The translations under genes and the position numbers were made by a program. From NCBI GenBank assembly GCA_002483445.1, contig DLHY01000047.1, positions 1-64,000 on the forward strand: 64,000 nt of DNA, written 5' to 3'. The number at the start of each line of letters is the position of its first letter. The first letter of the stretch is position 1. Source of the DNA: Blastocatellia bacterium UBA7656 (GTDB lineage: Bacteria; Acidobacteriota; Blastocatellia; UBA7656). Shown one piece after another: positions 42,077-49,946 of the stretch. A model generated the notes under the pieces. The model searched no databases, was not told the DNA's origin, and was given only the letters and a program-made list of their open reading frames with translations.

Positions 42077-42423
42077 GGAAAACTCTCCTCTACGTTTTGT
42101 TGAAAATCATCTCGACAAAAAGCCACTGTAGATTGAATGCGATATGATACCTTCTGCGAGAGCAGAGTTTCAAGGAGTCAACTGGGAGAAAGGCAGACTG
42201 GCAGTGAGGTGGTCCTAAAAATTGCGACACAAAAGTGTCTTAGCTTTTACCCCTTTCGCGTTTTTGTTGTCAACAACTTCATCGGCCTTTCGGTCTCTTT
42301 CTTCCAGGTACTTCCGCTCGTATTCTTCCGGGCTTACTTCGGCTGAAAGGAAATTTGTAATGAAAGGAACTCATTTATCACGACCTCGAATTTTTGTCTT
42401 GATTTTGGGGTCCACCATACTTT
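42077..42423. other. Gap with a possible insertion-sequence end remnant
   Basis: A 347-bp stretch. TGAGGTGGTCCT..GCGACAC starting at 42205 fits the TGA..CC..GACA pattern of IS3-family terminal repeats. Directly inside, a minus frame without a start codon reads EVSPEEYERKYLEERDRKADE through KTLLCRNF and stops at 42215, close to the putative end, as transposase frames do. The other end is not found. Two plus-strand open frames here look like its antisense shadows. Confidence 0.3.
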
Positions 42424-43116
42424 CTACATCCGGGCCAATCTGATCAAATTGGCTCGCGCCTCTTCAGTTGTATAAATAGACGAGTCGAAATCTATTCTTA
42501 CTTTCCGCTTATCAGCCAGCATATCGAAGCCCTCGCTGTCGATCCCCGTCATCGTTACAACTTCGGCCTCAACTCCTGCCAACGCCTTTGAATAATGAAA
42601 CAATGCCTCTCGGTGATCCTCATTCATGTGCTCGATTATGCTTTTCTCGGTTTCGCGGAAAGGATTTTTGATGAGCATCTCGCCTCGTTCGATCCAGTAT
42701 ATCTGCCCAAACCCGCCGATGAAGCGCGCCCTCCGCAGGCTGATGCGATAAAACGAAAAATCATGCGTGTCGAAGTACGATTCTGCTGAAGGGAAATAAC
42801 GCAAATAGCGATGGCGTATCTCTCGGTCATCGGGATCGATTGACTCTGCATCTCCTATCCACGTCAATCGGCTGCCTGATTGTGGGTCATCAGATGCCTG
42901 GTCGAAAACAGTCAGCGACACCTTGTTATTCTGTTTGATATTGCGAGTGTGTTGAGCGATGTCGCTGATGAGCAGGACAGGCGCGCTCTCATAATCGAGG
43001 ACGAATGGAGCTATCGAACCAAAGGGATAGCCTTCGACATCTACTGAGTGTGTGGAAAGTACGCCGACACTCTGATGGTTCAACAGTCGCCTTGCCGCAA
43101 ATAACTTATCTGACAT
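42424..43116 (-). CDS. HugZ-like protein (PPOX fold plus DUF2470)
   Basis: 230 residues. An N-terminal FMN-binding-type split barrel of the pyridoxamine-phosphate-oxidase family (about 5-145; GVLSTHSVDVEGYPFGSIAPFVLD, VSLTVFD, GGFGQIYWI) is followed by a DUF2470 domain (about 160-228; IEHMNEDHREALFHY). HugZ-type proteins with this layout degrade haem to release iron; others of the family only bind flavin or haem. The conserved His of DUF2470 is present in EHMNEDH. A simple haem-related role is likely but not proven. It is transcribed alone. Confidence 0.88.
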   Translation of the reverse strand: MSDKLFAARRLLNHQSVGVLSTHSVDVEGYPFGSIAPFVLDYESAPVLLISDIAQHTRNIKQNNKVSLTVFDQASDDPQSGSRLTWIGDAESIDPDDREIRHRYLRYFPSAESYFDTHDFSFYRISLRRARFIGGFGQIYWIERGEMLIKNPFRETEKSIIEHMNEDHREALFHYSKALAGVEAEVVTMTGIDSEGFDMLADKRKVRIDFDSSIYTTEEARANLIRLARM

Positions 43117-43149
43117 GTTCGCTATTTTACCTCACTCTCTATGGAAGGG

Positions 43150-43251
43150 AACCACAGATGAACACAGATAAACACGGATAAGACGGGAGGGAGAAAACAG
43201 AAAACTCTTTGTCTTTCTCTATCTGTGTCCATCGGTGTTCATCTGTGGTTT
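43150..43251. repeat. Inverted repeat, CCACAGATGAACAC word
   Basis: The left arm at 43150-43186 contains CCACAGATGAACACAGATAA. The right arm at 43219-43251 is its near-perfect complement ending in ATCTGTGGTT. The internal word ACACAGATAA repeats about three times. The loop is about 32 bp. Confidence 0.9.
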
Positions 43252-43291
43252 CTCCCTTCGACTTCTCTGTCGAAAAACTATTTCATACACA

Positions 43292-44071
43292 TTACGGCAG
43301 AGGTGGTTGGAATCGCCCGTCAATCGCTGTCCATCCGCCATCGACGAAAAGCACCGTCCCCGTCACAAAACTCGAAGCTTCGCTGCTCAAAAATACGACA
43401 GGGCCGGCCAACTCGTCTGCGCGCGCCCATCTTCCGAGAGCGCTCTTGTTGGCATAAGCCTCGTGCCACTGGCGATTCTCTTTGATCTGAGCAGTGAGCG
43501 GCGTATCGACCACGCCGGGAGCTATGGCATTGACTCGCACGTTCCGCGGGCCAAGCTCTGCGGCAAGCGTCTTGACCATCTGCACGATCCCGGCTTTCGT
43601 CGCTGCGTAAACTCCCTGACCCGGCTCGACAACCTGCGAGCGAATCGATGAAAAAGCGATTATGCTCCCTCGCCCCTGCTCCGACATGATCCGCCCCGCT
43701 TCTTTCAATACATTGAAAGTGCCGCGAAGGTTCACCGCGATCACTCGATTAAACTCTTCCGCGCTGTATTGCAGAATGGGTTTGCGGACGTTGATGCCCG
43801 GAGTCGTCACAACGACATCGATTCTTCCTGTTCGCTCAAACGTATCATTCAACACCTGCCGCACCTGTTCTTCATTCGTTATATCGACAGCGCAGGCAGT
43901 TTGTTCAAGCTCGACGGCGACGCGCTCTGCTTGGTGAAGATCGATATCGGCGCATACGACCTTTGCGCCGTGCGCGGCGAGAGCGCGGGCCGATACTTCT
44001 CCCAGCCCCGACCCCGCGCCGAAAACAACCGCAACCTGATCATCGAGTCGAAAAAGCGATTCGAAGTTCAT
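43292..44071 (-). CDS. Short-chain dehydrogenase/reductase
   Basis: A 259-residue classical SDR. The Rossmann glycine motif is VFGAGSGLGEVSA, followed by DIDLHQAERV, a cofactor strand DITNEEQ, VTTPGIN in place of the usual NNAG, the catalytic Ser in AFSSIRS, and YAATK with catalytic Tyr and Lys. The C-terminus ends in the SDR pattern VTGTVLFVDGGWTAIDG. Asp in the CADIDLHQA strand favours NAD over NADP. The substrate is unknown. The ribosome site GAGGAG precedes the ATG. The gap to the symporter gene upstream holds a repeat hairpin. Confidence 0.93.
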   Translation of the reverse strand: MNFESLFRLDDQVAVVFGAGSGLGEVSARALAAHGAKVVCADIDLHQAERVAVELEQTACAVDITNEEQVRQVLNDTFERTGRIDVVVTTPGINVRKPILQYSAEEFNRVIAVNLRGTFNVLKEAGRIMSEQGRGSIIAFSSIRSQVVEPGQGVYAATKAGIVQMVKTLAAELGPRNVRVNAIAPGVVDTPLTAQIKENRQWHEAYANKSALGRWARADELAGPVVFLSSEASSFVTGTVLFVDGGWTAIDGRFQPPLP

Positions 44072-44090
44072 TCAATGCTCCTCGGAAGAA

Positions 44091-44223
44091 GATGTCAGAT
44101 GTCAGATGTCAGATGTCAGTGAAGAAAGGCTGCGTGTTAGCAGTCCTATAGTTCCATATCCTTTTCATCCTTTCGTCAGAAGAGGCACAACCTCTAACAT
44201 CTAGCCTCTAACATCTAACATCT
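44091..44223. repeat. Tandem-repeat hairpin, GATGTCA and CTAACAT words
   Basis: Four GATGTCA units at 44091-44118 face CTAACAT units at 44191-44223. The two words are complementary except for one base. The right array runs into the 3' end of the symporter gene and supplies its last six codons and stop. Confidence 0.85.
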
Positions 44224-45649
44224 CATTCACAAGCATCGCCGCAAGCCCTGTGGAAATCGCGACCACGAGCGACGGCACGCCCCACGCTCTCACGGGGTAT
44301 GTCAACAAGCCCGTCACGGATTCAAGGGCCGACACGCGCGGAGCGAACTCGATCAGAAAGAGCATCCCGACAGTCACCGCTATTGAAATCAGAGCCGAGC
44401 GAGCAGAGACGCGCTTTGAATATAATCCGCTCACCATCGGCAAAAGAAATACAGCCGTGATGATGCTGTAAAAAACGGTCAATGCGCCGATGACCGTCTC
44501 AAGCGCAAGAGCCAGCAGCGCGCCTCCCACTCCGCAAATCACGGCAGCGCGACGGGTGAATCGAAGCAACTCCTGATCAGTAGCTTCAGGATTGAGTATG
44601 CCTTTGTAGAAATCCTTGCCGAGCGAAGTCGTCAGCATAAACAGCACCGCATCGGCTGTGCTGACCTCGGCTGAAAAGATCGCCGCAAGCAAAAGCGCCC
44701 CCAGCCAAAGGGGTAAGACCTCGCTCAACACCATCGGCATCGCCAGTTCACGATTGCCTAATGGTTCGAGCCAGCCGCGAGCGATCATGCCAATTGCGAC
44801 AGGCACTATCGCAAAAATCAGAAGCACCAGGGCGTTTACGCCGACTCCGACACGAACGCTTTTCGTATCGCGAGCGCCGAAAATTTTTTGCAGCAGTCCC
44901 GGCGAGACGATGAACGACGGAACCAGCGCAGCCACATACCCGGCTATCGCCGCGCCGCCTGTGCCAAAGAAACTGAGATATGAATCCACACTGTCAGCCG
45001 CGACTTTCGCGCTCAGCTTTTCGCCAAGCCCCGTGATGCCGCCGCTGAGATGAATCACAAACGCAAGCGCGAGGATGAAGCCTGCGAACTTGACGCACAG
45101 TTGAAGAAGGTTTACGCGAACCGTCGAATGCAGCCCGCCCGCCGTGAAGTAAATCGTGCATACGCCAGCCGCAAGCAAGCAGCCCACGGTCTTCGACACG
45201 CCCGCAACAACATTGAGTATCCACGCGACCGCGATCAACTGGCCTGAAAGAATCACCATTGAGCCGAGCCATAAAAAAACGGCAGCCGTGAGTCTCACTC
45301 TTCTGTCAAAGCGATGCTCAAGATAATCGCCTACGGTGAGAAGATTTTTTTCTTTCGCGACTTTCCAGATCTTCGGCCCGACAGTCAAAGCGAGAATCAA
45401 AGACCCGATCCCGGCTGACCCGACCCACCACCACGCCGCAAGCCCGTCACGATATCCCAAACCCGCCGCGCCTACCGTAGACCCCGCGCCAATATTGGCC
45501 GCAATCAGCGTCACCGACAGATACATAGCGCCAAGCCCGCGCCCCGCCACATAAAAATCATTCGACTCCTTCACCCCGCGCGACACCACTGCGCCAAGCG
45601 CGATCATCATCAGCGAGTAAGCGATCAGTATGATTAGAAGCGTGTTCAT
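44201..45649 (-). CDS. Sodium:solute symporter family transporter
   Basis: 482 residues with about thirteen membrane helices, the SSS family layout. Signatures include NDFYVAGRGLGAMYLSVTLIAANIGAGSTVGAAGLGYRDGLAAWWW near the start and the helix-8 region LLLAAIFSAEVSTADAVLFMLTTSLGKDFYK. The substrate is unknown; the neighbouring M20 deacylase and P1 aminopeptidase suggest amino-acid or small peptide-derived compounds. No clear ribosome site precedes the ATG; an 8-bp repeat array begins 9 bp upstream. The C-terminal residues MLDVRG are encoded by the tandem repeat at 44191-44223, so the original end of the gene has probably been replaced. Confidence 0.92.
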   Translation of the reverse strand: MNTLLIILIAYSLMMIALGAVVSRGVKESNDFYVAGRGLGAMYLSVTLIAANIGAGSTVGAAGLGYRDGLAAWWWVGSAGIGSLILALTVGPKIWKVAKEKNLLTVGDYLEHRFDRRVRLTAAVFLWLGSMVILSGQLIAVAWILNVVAGVSKTVGCLLAAGVCTIYFTAGGLHSTVRVNLLQLCVKFAGFILALAFVIHLSGGITGLGEKLSAKVAADSVDSYLSFFGTGGAAIAGYVAALVPSFIVSPGLLQKIFGARDTKSVRVGVGVNALVLLIFAIVPVAIGMIARGWLEPLGNRELAMPMVLSEVLPLWLGALLLAAIFSAEVSTADAVLFMLTTSLGKDFYKGILNPEATDQELLRFTRRAAVICGVGGALLALALETVIGALTVFYSIITAVFLLPMVSGLYSKRVSARSALISIAVTVGMLFLIEFAPRVSALESVTGLLTYPVRAWGVPSLVVAISTGLAAMLVNEMLDVRG

Positions 45650-45657
45650 GTTGTTAT

Positions 45658-45800
45658 GAGTGGGAGAGTGGGAGAGTGGGAGAGTGGGAGAGTGGGAGAT
45701 GAAACCTCATTGCTTCTATCTCCACAATCACATGATTGCCCATTGATCTATTCGTGTCCTCACCCATTCGCCCATTCTCCCACTCTCCCATTCACCCTTT
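45658..45800. repeat. 8-bp tandem-repeat hairpin, GGGAGAGT word
   Basis: Five GGGAGAGT units at 45658-45700 face an inverted array at 45761-45800 (CCCATTCTCCCACTCTCCC). The right array contains the TGA stop codon of the P1 peptidase gene. The word is a variant of that inside the kinase gene at 1-27. Confidence 0.9.
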
Positions 45801-46853
45801 CACGTCAGCGGCGCTCGGCAATCCCGGCAGGCTCTTCGCCGCGCGGACGGCGCGCACGACTGCGGCGGCTACGACTTCTGCGGCGACTGCGCCGATCAGC
45901 AATACCTTCGCTGGTTTGCCCGATTTGCCTGTGGCGAGCGCGAAAATCGTATCGCCATCTCCCGGCGTGTGCGACGGATTGATCGTGCGGGCCAGTCCGT
46001 CGTGAGCCATCTGAGCGATTTTCTTAGCCTGCGCTTTTGTCAGTATCGCGTCCGTTGCCACGACGCCGATGGCTGTGGCCGCGCCGGATTGAAGACTTGC
46101 GGGCGCGTCTCCGCGCAGTATGGCCTGCATGGAATTGAACAGGGATTTGCCGTCAGGCGTTCTCGCTCCCGCGATCTGCGCGCCCGTATGCGGATCGAAA
46201 ATGTCTCCTACGGAATTGACGGCGACTGCTGCGCCGATGGTGAAGCCGTTGACTTTGATTGAAGCAGTGCCGATGCCGCCTTTCATCGCCCGCGTCATCC
46301 CGAAGATTTTTCCTACCGTCGCGCCCGCGCCTGCGCCAACGTTGCCTTCAGCCATCGGAGATGATGACGCCGCTTTGCACGCCTTGTATCCCGCTTCGGC
46401 ATCGGGCCGAATTTTTGCGTCGCCCACAGTCAGGTCGAAGAGTATCGCGGCGGGAACGATGGGGACTCGCGCCACCCCCACGTTGAAGCCTATTTGTTTT
46501 TCTTCGAGGTAACGCATCACGCCCGAAGCCGTGTCCAATCCGAATGCGCTGCCTCCTGCAAGCGCGATGGCATGAATCTGCTCGACAGTGTTCACGGGAT
46601 CGAGCAGGTCAGTCTCGCGCGTGCCGGGCGCGGCCCCGCGAACGTCAACGCCTGCCGTGGCTCCTTCTTCGGCAAGAATGACTGTGCAACCGGTAGGTCT
46701 TCGCGGGTCTGTGAAGTGGCCCGCACGGATGCCCTCCACATCGGTTATCGAGCCGCCGATGGAAATAGGGTCAGAAGATTTTGCTATCATCTCGTTTGCC
46801 ATTGAGCCGCCAAGCGTGATGGCGGCGGATTGAATGAACTCTCTTCGTTTCAT
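45792..46853 (-). CDS. P1-family (DmpA-like) aminopeptidase, Tat-exported
   Basis: 353 residues. The N-terminus MKRREFIQSAAITLGGS has the twin-arginine look of a Tat signal. The mature enzyme resembles L-aminopeptidase/D-esterase DmpA: VEGIRAGHFTDPRRPTGCTVIL, LDPVNTVEQIHAIALAGGSAFGLD and GNVGAGAGATVGK. The self-cleavage site that creates the N-terminal nucleophile lies in the AATAIGVVATDA segment, where Thr is the likely nucleophile. Members cleave small peptides, including beta- and D-amino acid ones. The start is 8 bp after the stop of the M20 deacylase gene, so both form an operon. The last codons overlap the repeat array. Confidence 0.92.
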   Translation of the reverse strand: MKRREFIQSAAITLGGSMANEMIAKSSDPISIGGSITDVEGIRAGHFTDPRRPTGCTVILAEEGATAGVDVRGAAPGTRETDLLDPVNTVEQIHAIALAGGSAFGLDTASGVMRYLEEKQIGFNVGVARVPIVPAAILFDLTVGDAKIRPDAEAGYKACKAASSSPMAEGNVGAGAGATVGKIFGMTRAMKGGIGTASIKVNGFTIGAAVAVNSVGDIFDPHTGAQIAGARTPDGKSLFNSMQAILRGDAPASLQSGAATAIGVVATDAILTKAQAKKIAQMAHDGLARTINPSHTPGDGDTIFALATGKSGKPAKVLLIGAVAAEVVAAAVVRAVRAAKSLPGLPSAADVKG

Positions 46854-46861
46854 GCTTCCTC

Positions 46862-48127
46862 TTATTCACCCAGCAGTCGCATAGCCGCTATCGCCATCGC
46901 CTTGCAGGATGCAACGAGATGATCTATGCGGCAATATTCGTCGGGCTGATGGGCGAGAGCCAGAATTCCCGGTCCGTAGGCTATGCATTGACGGATGCCT
47001 GCTATGCGCGCGAAATGCTTTTGATCATAAGTGCCGGGGCTGGCGATGAGTTGAGGGTCTTCGCCCGTAGCATCGCTGATCGCGCTCTGCATCGTGGCGA
47101 CGAGTTTCGAATGGGGCGCGGTCATCGTCGGATGAACAGTCATCATGTCTTTCAGTTCGTAATCAAAATCCGCGTCCTCGCGGCGCATCTTTTCAAGGAG
47201 AGCAAGGATTTCTGCTCTCACCTCTTCGAAATTTTCTTCTATGAGGAACCTTCTGTCGAAGATAGCGCGGCAGCGGTCGGCCACGCAGGGAGTCTGCAAC
47301 TCGTCTGGATGCTGGCCGCCCGAAATCGAATTGATGTTGATCGTCGCCCGCCGCGCGCCTTCGGGTTCGACAGGCATCGCGGTGATTCGATCATTCAACA
47401 TGGGTTTGAGGCGGGATTCGATCTGTTCTATGAATCGGCTCATTTTTTCGATTGCGCTTGCGCCAAGAAAAGGCATACTGCCGTGCGCAATCTTTCCGCG
47501 AGTTTCCACTTCGAACCAGTAGACGCCGCGATGTCCGAGGCAGACGCGATTGTAATCCAGAGGCTCGGTGATGATGACATAATCAGTCGCTTCGCGTCTG
47601 ATGAATCCGTGACGCGCCAGATAAGCCACTCCCGCAAAGCCGCCGCTCTCTTCATCTACGGTCGCGCTCTGAACTATTGTGCCGCCGAGACGGATGCCTT
47701 CTCTTCTGATCGCTTCGATGGCGAATAGGGAAGCGGCAAGGCCAGCTTTTTGGTCCGTCACCCCTCGCCCGTAGACGCAGCCGTCTTTGATGGTGGCCGC
47801 GAACGGATCGAGAGTCCATCCCGCGCCGGGAGGGACGACATCCGTGTGGCCATTGAAATGAAGCGTCGGCCCATCGCTCTGAATTATCCCCATCGTATTC
47901 ACTCGCGGAAACTTTGCGGTATGCTCCGGGAGTCCTTCGGCTTCTATGAAGCTTACATCGTAGCCGAAGGCGCGCAACCGGTCGCCGATAGTGATGGCGC
48001 AGGGGCGATAATTATCTCCGGGCGGATTGATGGTCGGGATACGGACGATCTCTTGCAGAAACGCGATCATCTCACACTTGAGCGCATCGATACGGGCCGA
48101 GACATGTTCTTCCTGTCGAGTGAGCAT
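46862..48127 (-). CDS. ArgE/DapE-family (M20) deacylase
   Basis: A 421-residue di-zinc hydrolase. Metal ligands appear as HFNGHTDVVPPG, the bridging Asp in GRGVTDQKAG, and the catalytic Glu pair in TVDEESGGFAG; a late ligand His is in YGPGILALAHQPDEY. A dimerisation insert (about 190-300) has GKIAHGSMPFLGASAIEKM. It would remove acyl or succinyl groups from amino acids or act as a carboxypeptidase; the precise substrate is not readable. It is first in an operon with the exported P1 aminopeptidase. It has no signal peptide, so it is cytosolic. Confidence 0.93.
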   Translation of the reverse strand: MLTRQEEHVSARIDALKCEMIAFLQEIVRIPTINPPGDNYRPCAITIGDRLRAFGYDVSFIEAEGLPEHTAKFPRVNTMGIIQSDGPTLHFNGHTDVVPPGAGWTLDPFAATIKDGCVYGRGVTDQKAGLAASLFAIEAIRREGIRLGGTIVQSATVDEESGGFAGVAYLARHGFIRREATDYVIITEPLDYNRVCLGHRGVYWFEVETRGKIAHGSMPFLGASAIEKMSRFIEQIESRLKPMLNDRITAMPVEPEGARRATININSISGGQHPDELQTPCVADRCRAIFDRRFLIEENFEEVRAEILALLEKMRREDADFDYELKDMMTVHPTMTAPHSKLVATMQSAISDATGEDPQLIASPGTYDQKHFARIAGIRQCIAYGPGILALAHQPDEYCRIDHLVASCKAMAIAAMRLLGE

Positions 48128-48365
48128 GGTGGATGGCTGATTCTACACGAAAAGGACGGAAATGGCGCGCGAAGGTTTGCCGATACGGCAGCGGCGAGCG
48201 AGTTTCGGTAGTCGTTTAATTGGAGGTTTGGTAAACTTTGGTCGCGTTTCAGGTGATCGAGGAGCATCCTTTGAGGAATCGATTTCCTTGCGCAAAAAGG
48301 ACTGCCGGATCATTAAACATTATGCGTCGTTTCCTGATCACAGCCGCTTATGGAATGGAGAGGCA

Positions 48366-49826
48366 ATGCTTGAAGTCGATATAGTATTGCAGGGGCGTTA
48401 CAGGGTCGTCCGTCAGATTGGCAAAGGCGGCATGGGAGCCGTCTACCTCGCAACGGATTTGAGATTGGGCAGCGAGGTCGCGTTGAAAGAAACGCTCTTC
48501 AACGATGAAACCCTGCTCAAAGCCTTCGAGCGCGAGGCGCGCATTCTCGCCAGCCTGCGCCACGCCGCGCTGCCAAAAGTCAGCGATCATTTCATGGAAA
48601 GTGAAGGGCAGTTTCTCGTTATGGAGTACATACCGGGCGACGATCTGGCGGCGCTGCTCGATGAGCGCGGCATCCCCTTTTCGCCCGAAGAAGTTTCTGT
48701 CTGGGCCGATCAACTACTCGACGCGCTCGATTACCTTCACACGCGCACGCCGCCAATAATTCATCGCGATATCAAACCGCAGAACCTCAAGCTCACGGAC
48801 AGAGACCAGATAGTCCTTCTTGATTTCGGACTGGCTAAGGGCGCTGCGGCAGGCATGACGCGATCAAGCTCTTACAGCATATTCGGCTATACGCCGAGCT
48901 ATGCGCCTCTCGAACAGATGCAGGCGACGGGAACCGATGCGCGGAGCGACCTCTACTCGCTGGCGGCGACTCTTTATCACCTGATGACCAACGTCGCCCC
49001 GACTGATGCTATGAAGCGAGCCAACTCGGTGTTGAACAAAGAAGAAGACCCGCTCAGGGCCGCAAGCGAAATCAATCCCTTCGTGCCTCATTCGGTTTCA
49101 ACCGCGCTCGCGCGGGCTATGTCGCTCAATCGCAATGAGCGACACGCGACGGCTGCGGAGATGCGAAAGGCATTGCGCCAGTCGGATTCGTTCAATTACA
49201 TCGCGGGCGCGAGGACTGAACTAATCGATCATAGAGAAACATCAAGTGAACGCCCCGTCGCGCAGACCAACGCTGATGAATCTGATCGCAGGACACAGGC
49301 CGTCTCGCCGCAGTCGGAAGTAACCGCGCCTGAAACCGTTGTCGCCGCGCCGGTGGATGCCAATCTTCTCACGCAGAAAGCTTCTCCACATGCGACGCGC
49401 TCGATCAACTGGGTTGCGACTTTCAATCGCAAGTGGGCGCTTGTGACGGTCATTCTTGCTGTTATCGCGGGAGGCGCAACGCTGGCCGCGTTGAATTTTC
49501 AATCGTCTACTTCAATGATGCAAGAGCCAGCTATGGCTCCTACGCTTTCTCAGCCCGTTCAGCCTGATACGGCGTCGAGCGCGACGAATGAGAACTCGAA
49601 CGCCGCCATTGGAAATCAAAATGGAAATGAAAACACGCGAGATGCCATGCGGCGCGAAGGCAATGAAGTGAATGCGAACGCGAAGGCGCGCACCTCTCAA
49701 CCAAAAGAGCCGGAAAAACCAAAAGCGCAGACGCAGGAACCGCCCAAAGCGCAGACTCCCGCAAAACGACCGGGCGCGATCAGAAGGCTGCGAAGACTCA
49801 TGAGAGAGCCGCGCAAAAAGACCTGA
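48366..49826 (+). CDS. Hanks-type Ser/Thr kinase 1 with membrane tail
   Basis: 486 residues. The kinase domain (about 10-275) is complete: GKGGMGAVYLA loop, VALKE lysine, HRDIKPQN catalytic loop, LLDFGLAKG, and an APLEQ motif in place of APE. A linker leads to one membrane helix (about 355-378). A short external tail rich in Asn, Pro, Lys and Gln follows (SATNENSNAAIGNQNGN, KPKAQTQEPPKAQ) with no recognised domain. The ATG at 48366 starts the family-typical MLEVDIVLQGRYR; a 68-codon extension upstream has no kinase homology. It is the first of four tandem paralogues. Confidence 0.92.
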   Translation: MLEVDIVLQGRYRVVRQIGKGGMGAVYLATDLRLGSEVALKETLFNDETLLKAFEREARILASLRHAALPKVSDHFMESEGQFLVMEYIPGDDLAALLDERGIPFSPEEVSVWADQLLDALDYLHTRTPPIIHRDIKPQNLKLTDRDQIVLLDFGLAKGAAAGMTRSSSYSIFGYTPSYAPLEQMQATGTDARSDLYSLAATLYHLMTNVAPTDAMKRANSVLNKEEDPLRAASEINPFVPHSVSTALARAMSLNRNERHATAAEMRKALRQSDSFNYIAGARTELIDHRETSSERPVAQTNADESDRRTQAVSPQSEVTAPETVVAAPVDANLLTQKASPHATRSINWVATFNRKWALVTVILAVIAGGATLAALNFQSSTSMMQEPAMAPTLSQPVQPDTASSATNENSNAAIGNQNGNENTRDAMRREGNEVNANAKARTSQPKEPEKPKAQTQEPPKAQTPAKRPGAIRRLRRLMREPRKKT

Positions 49827-49900
49827 GAGATTCTCGAAGGGGTGGTTGATGTAGAACCGTCGGCCAGCCTGTTGACGCGCGGAAAGTAGAAGGATCAGGG

Positions 49901-49919
49901 AGCAGGCTGCCAGCCTGCT
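49901..49919. repeat. Hairpin AGCAGGCTG-C-CAGCCTGCT
   Basis: A perfect 9-bp dyad in the gap between kinases 1 and 2, followed by GTACC. A close relative, also followed by GTAC, is at 60313-60331, so it is a dispersed palindrome. Confidence 0.8.
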
Positions 49920-49946
49920 GTACCTGTTCCGGGGAGAGAAAACAGG

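Noticed and set aside
46919..47728. A 269-codon plus-strand frame opposite the M20 deacylase
   Set aside because: The deacylase metal-binding motifs are intact, and the plus frame shows no domain pattern.
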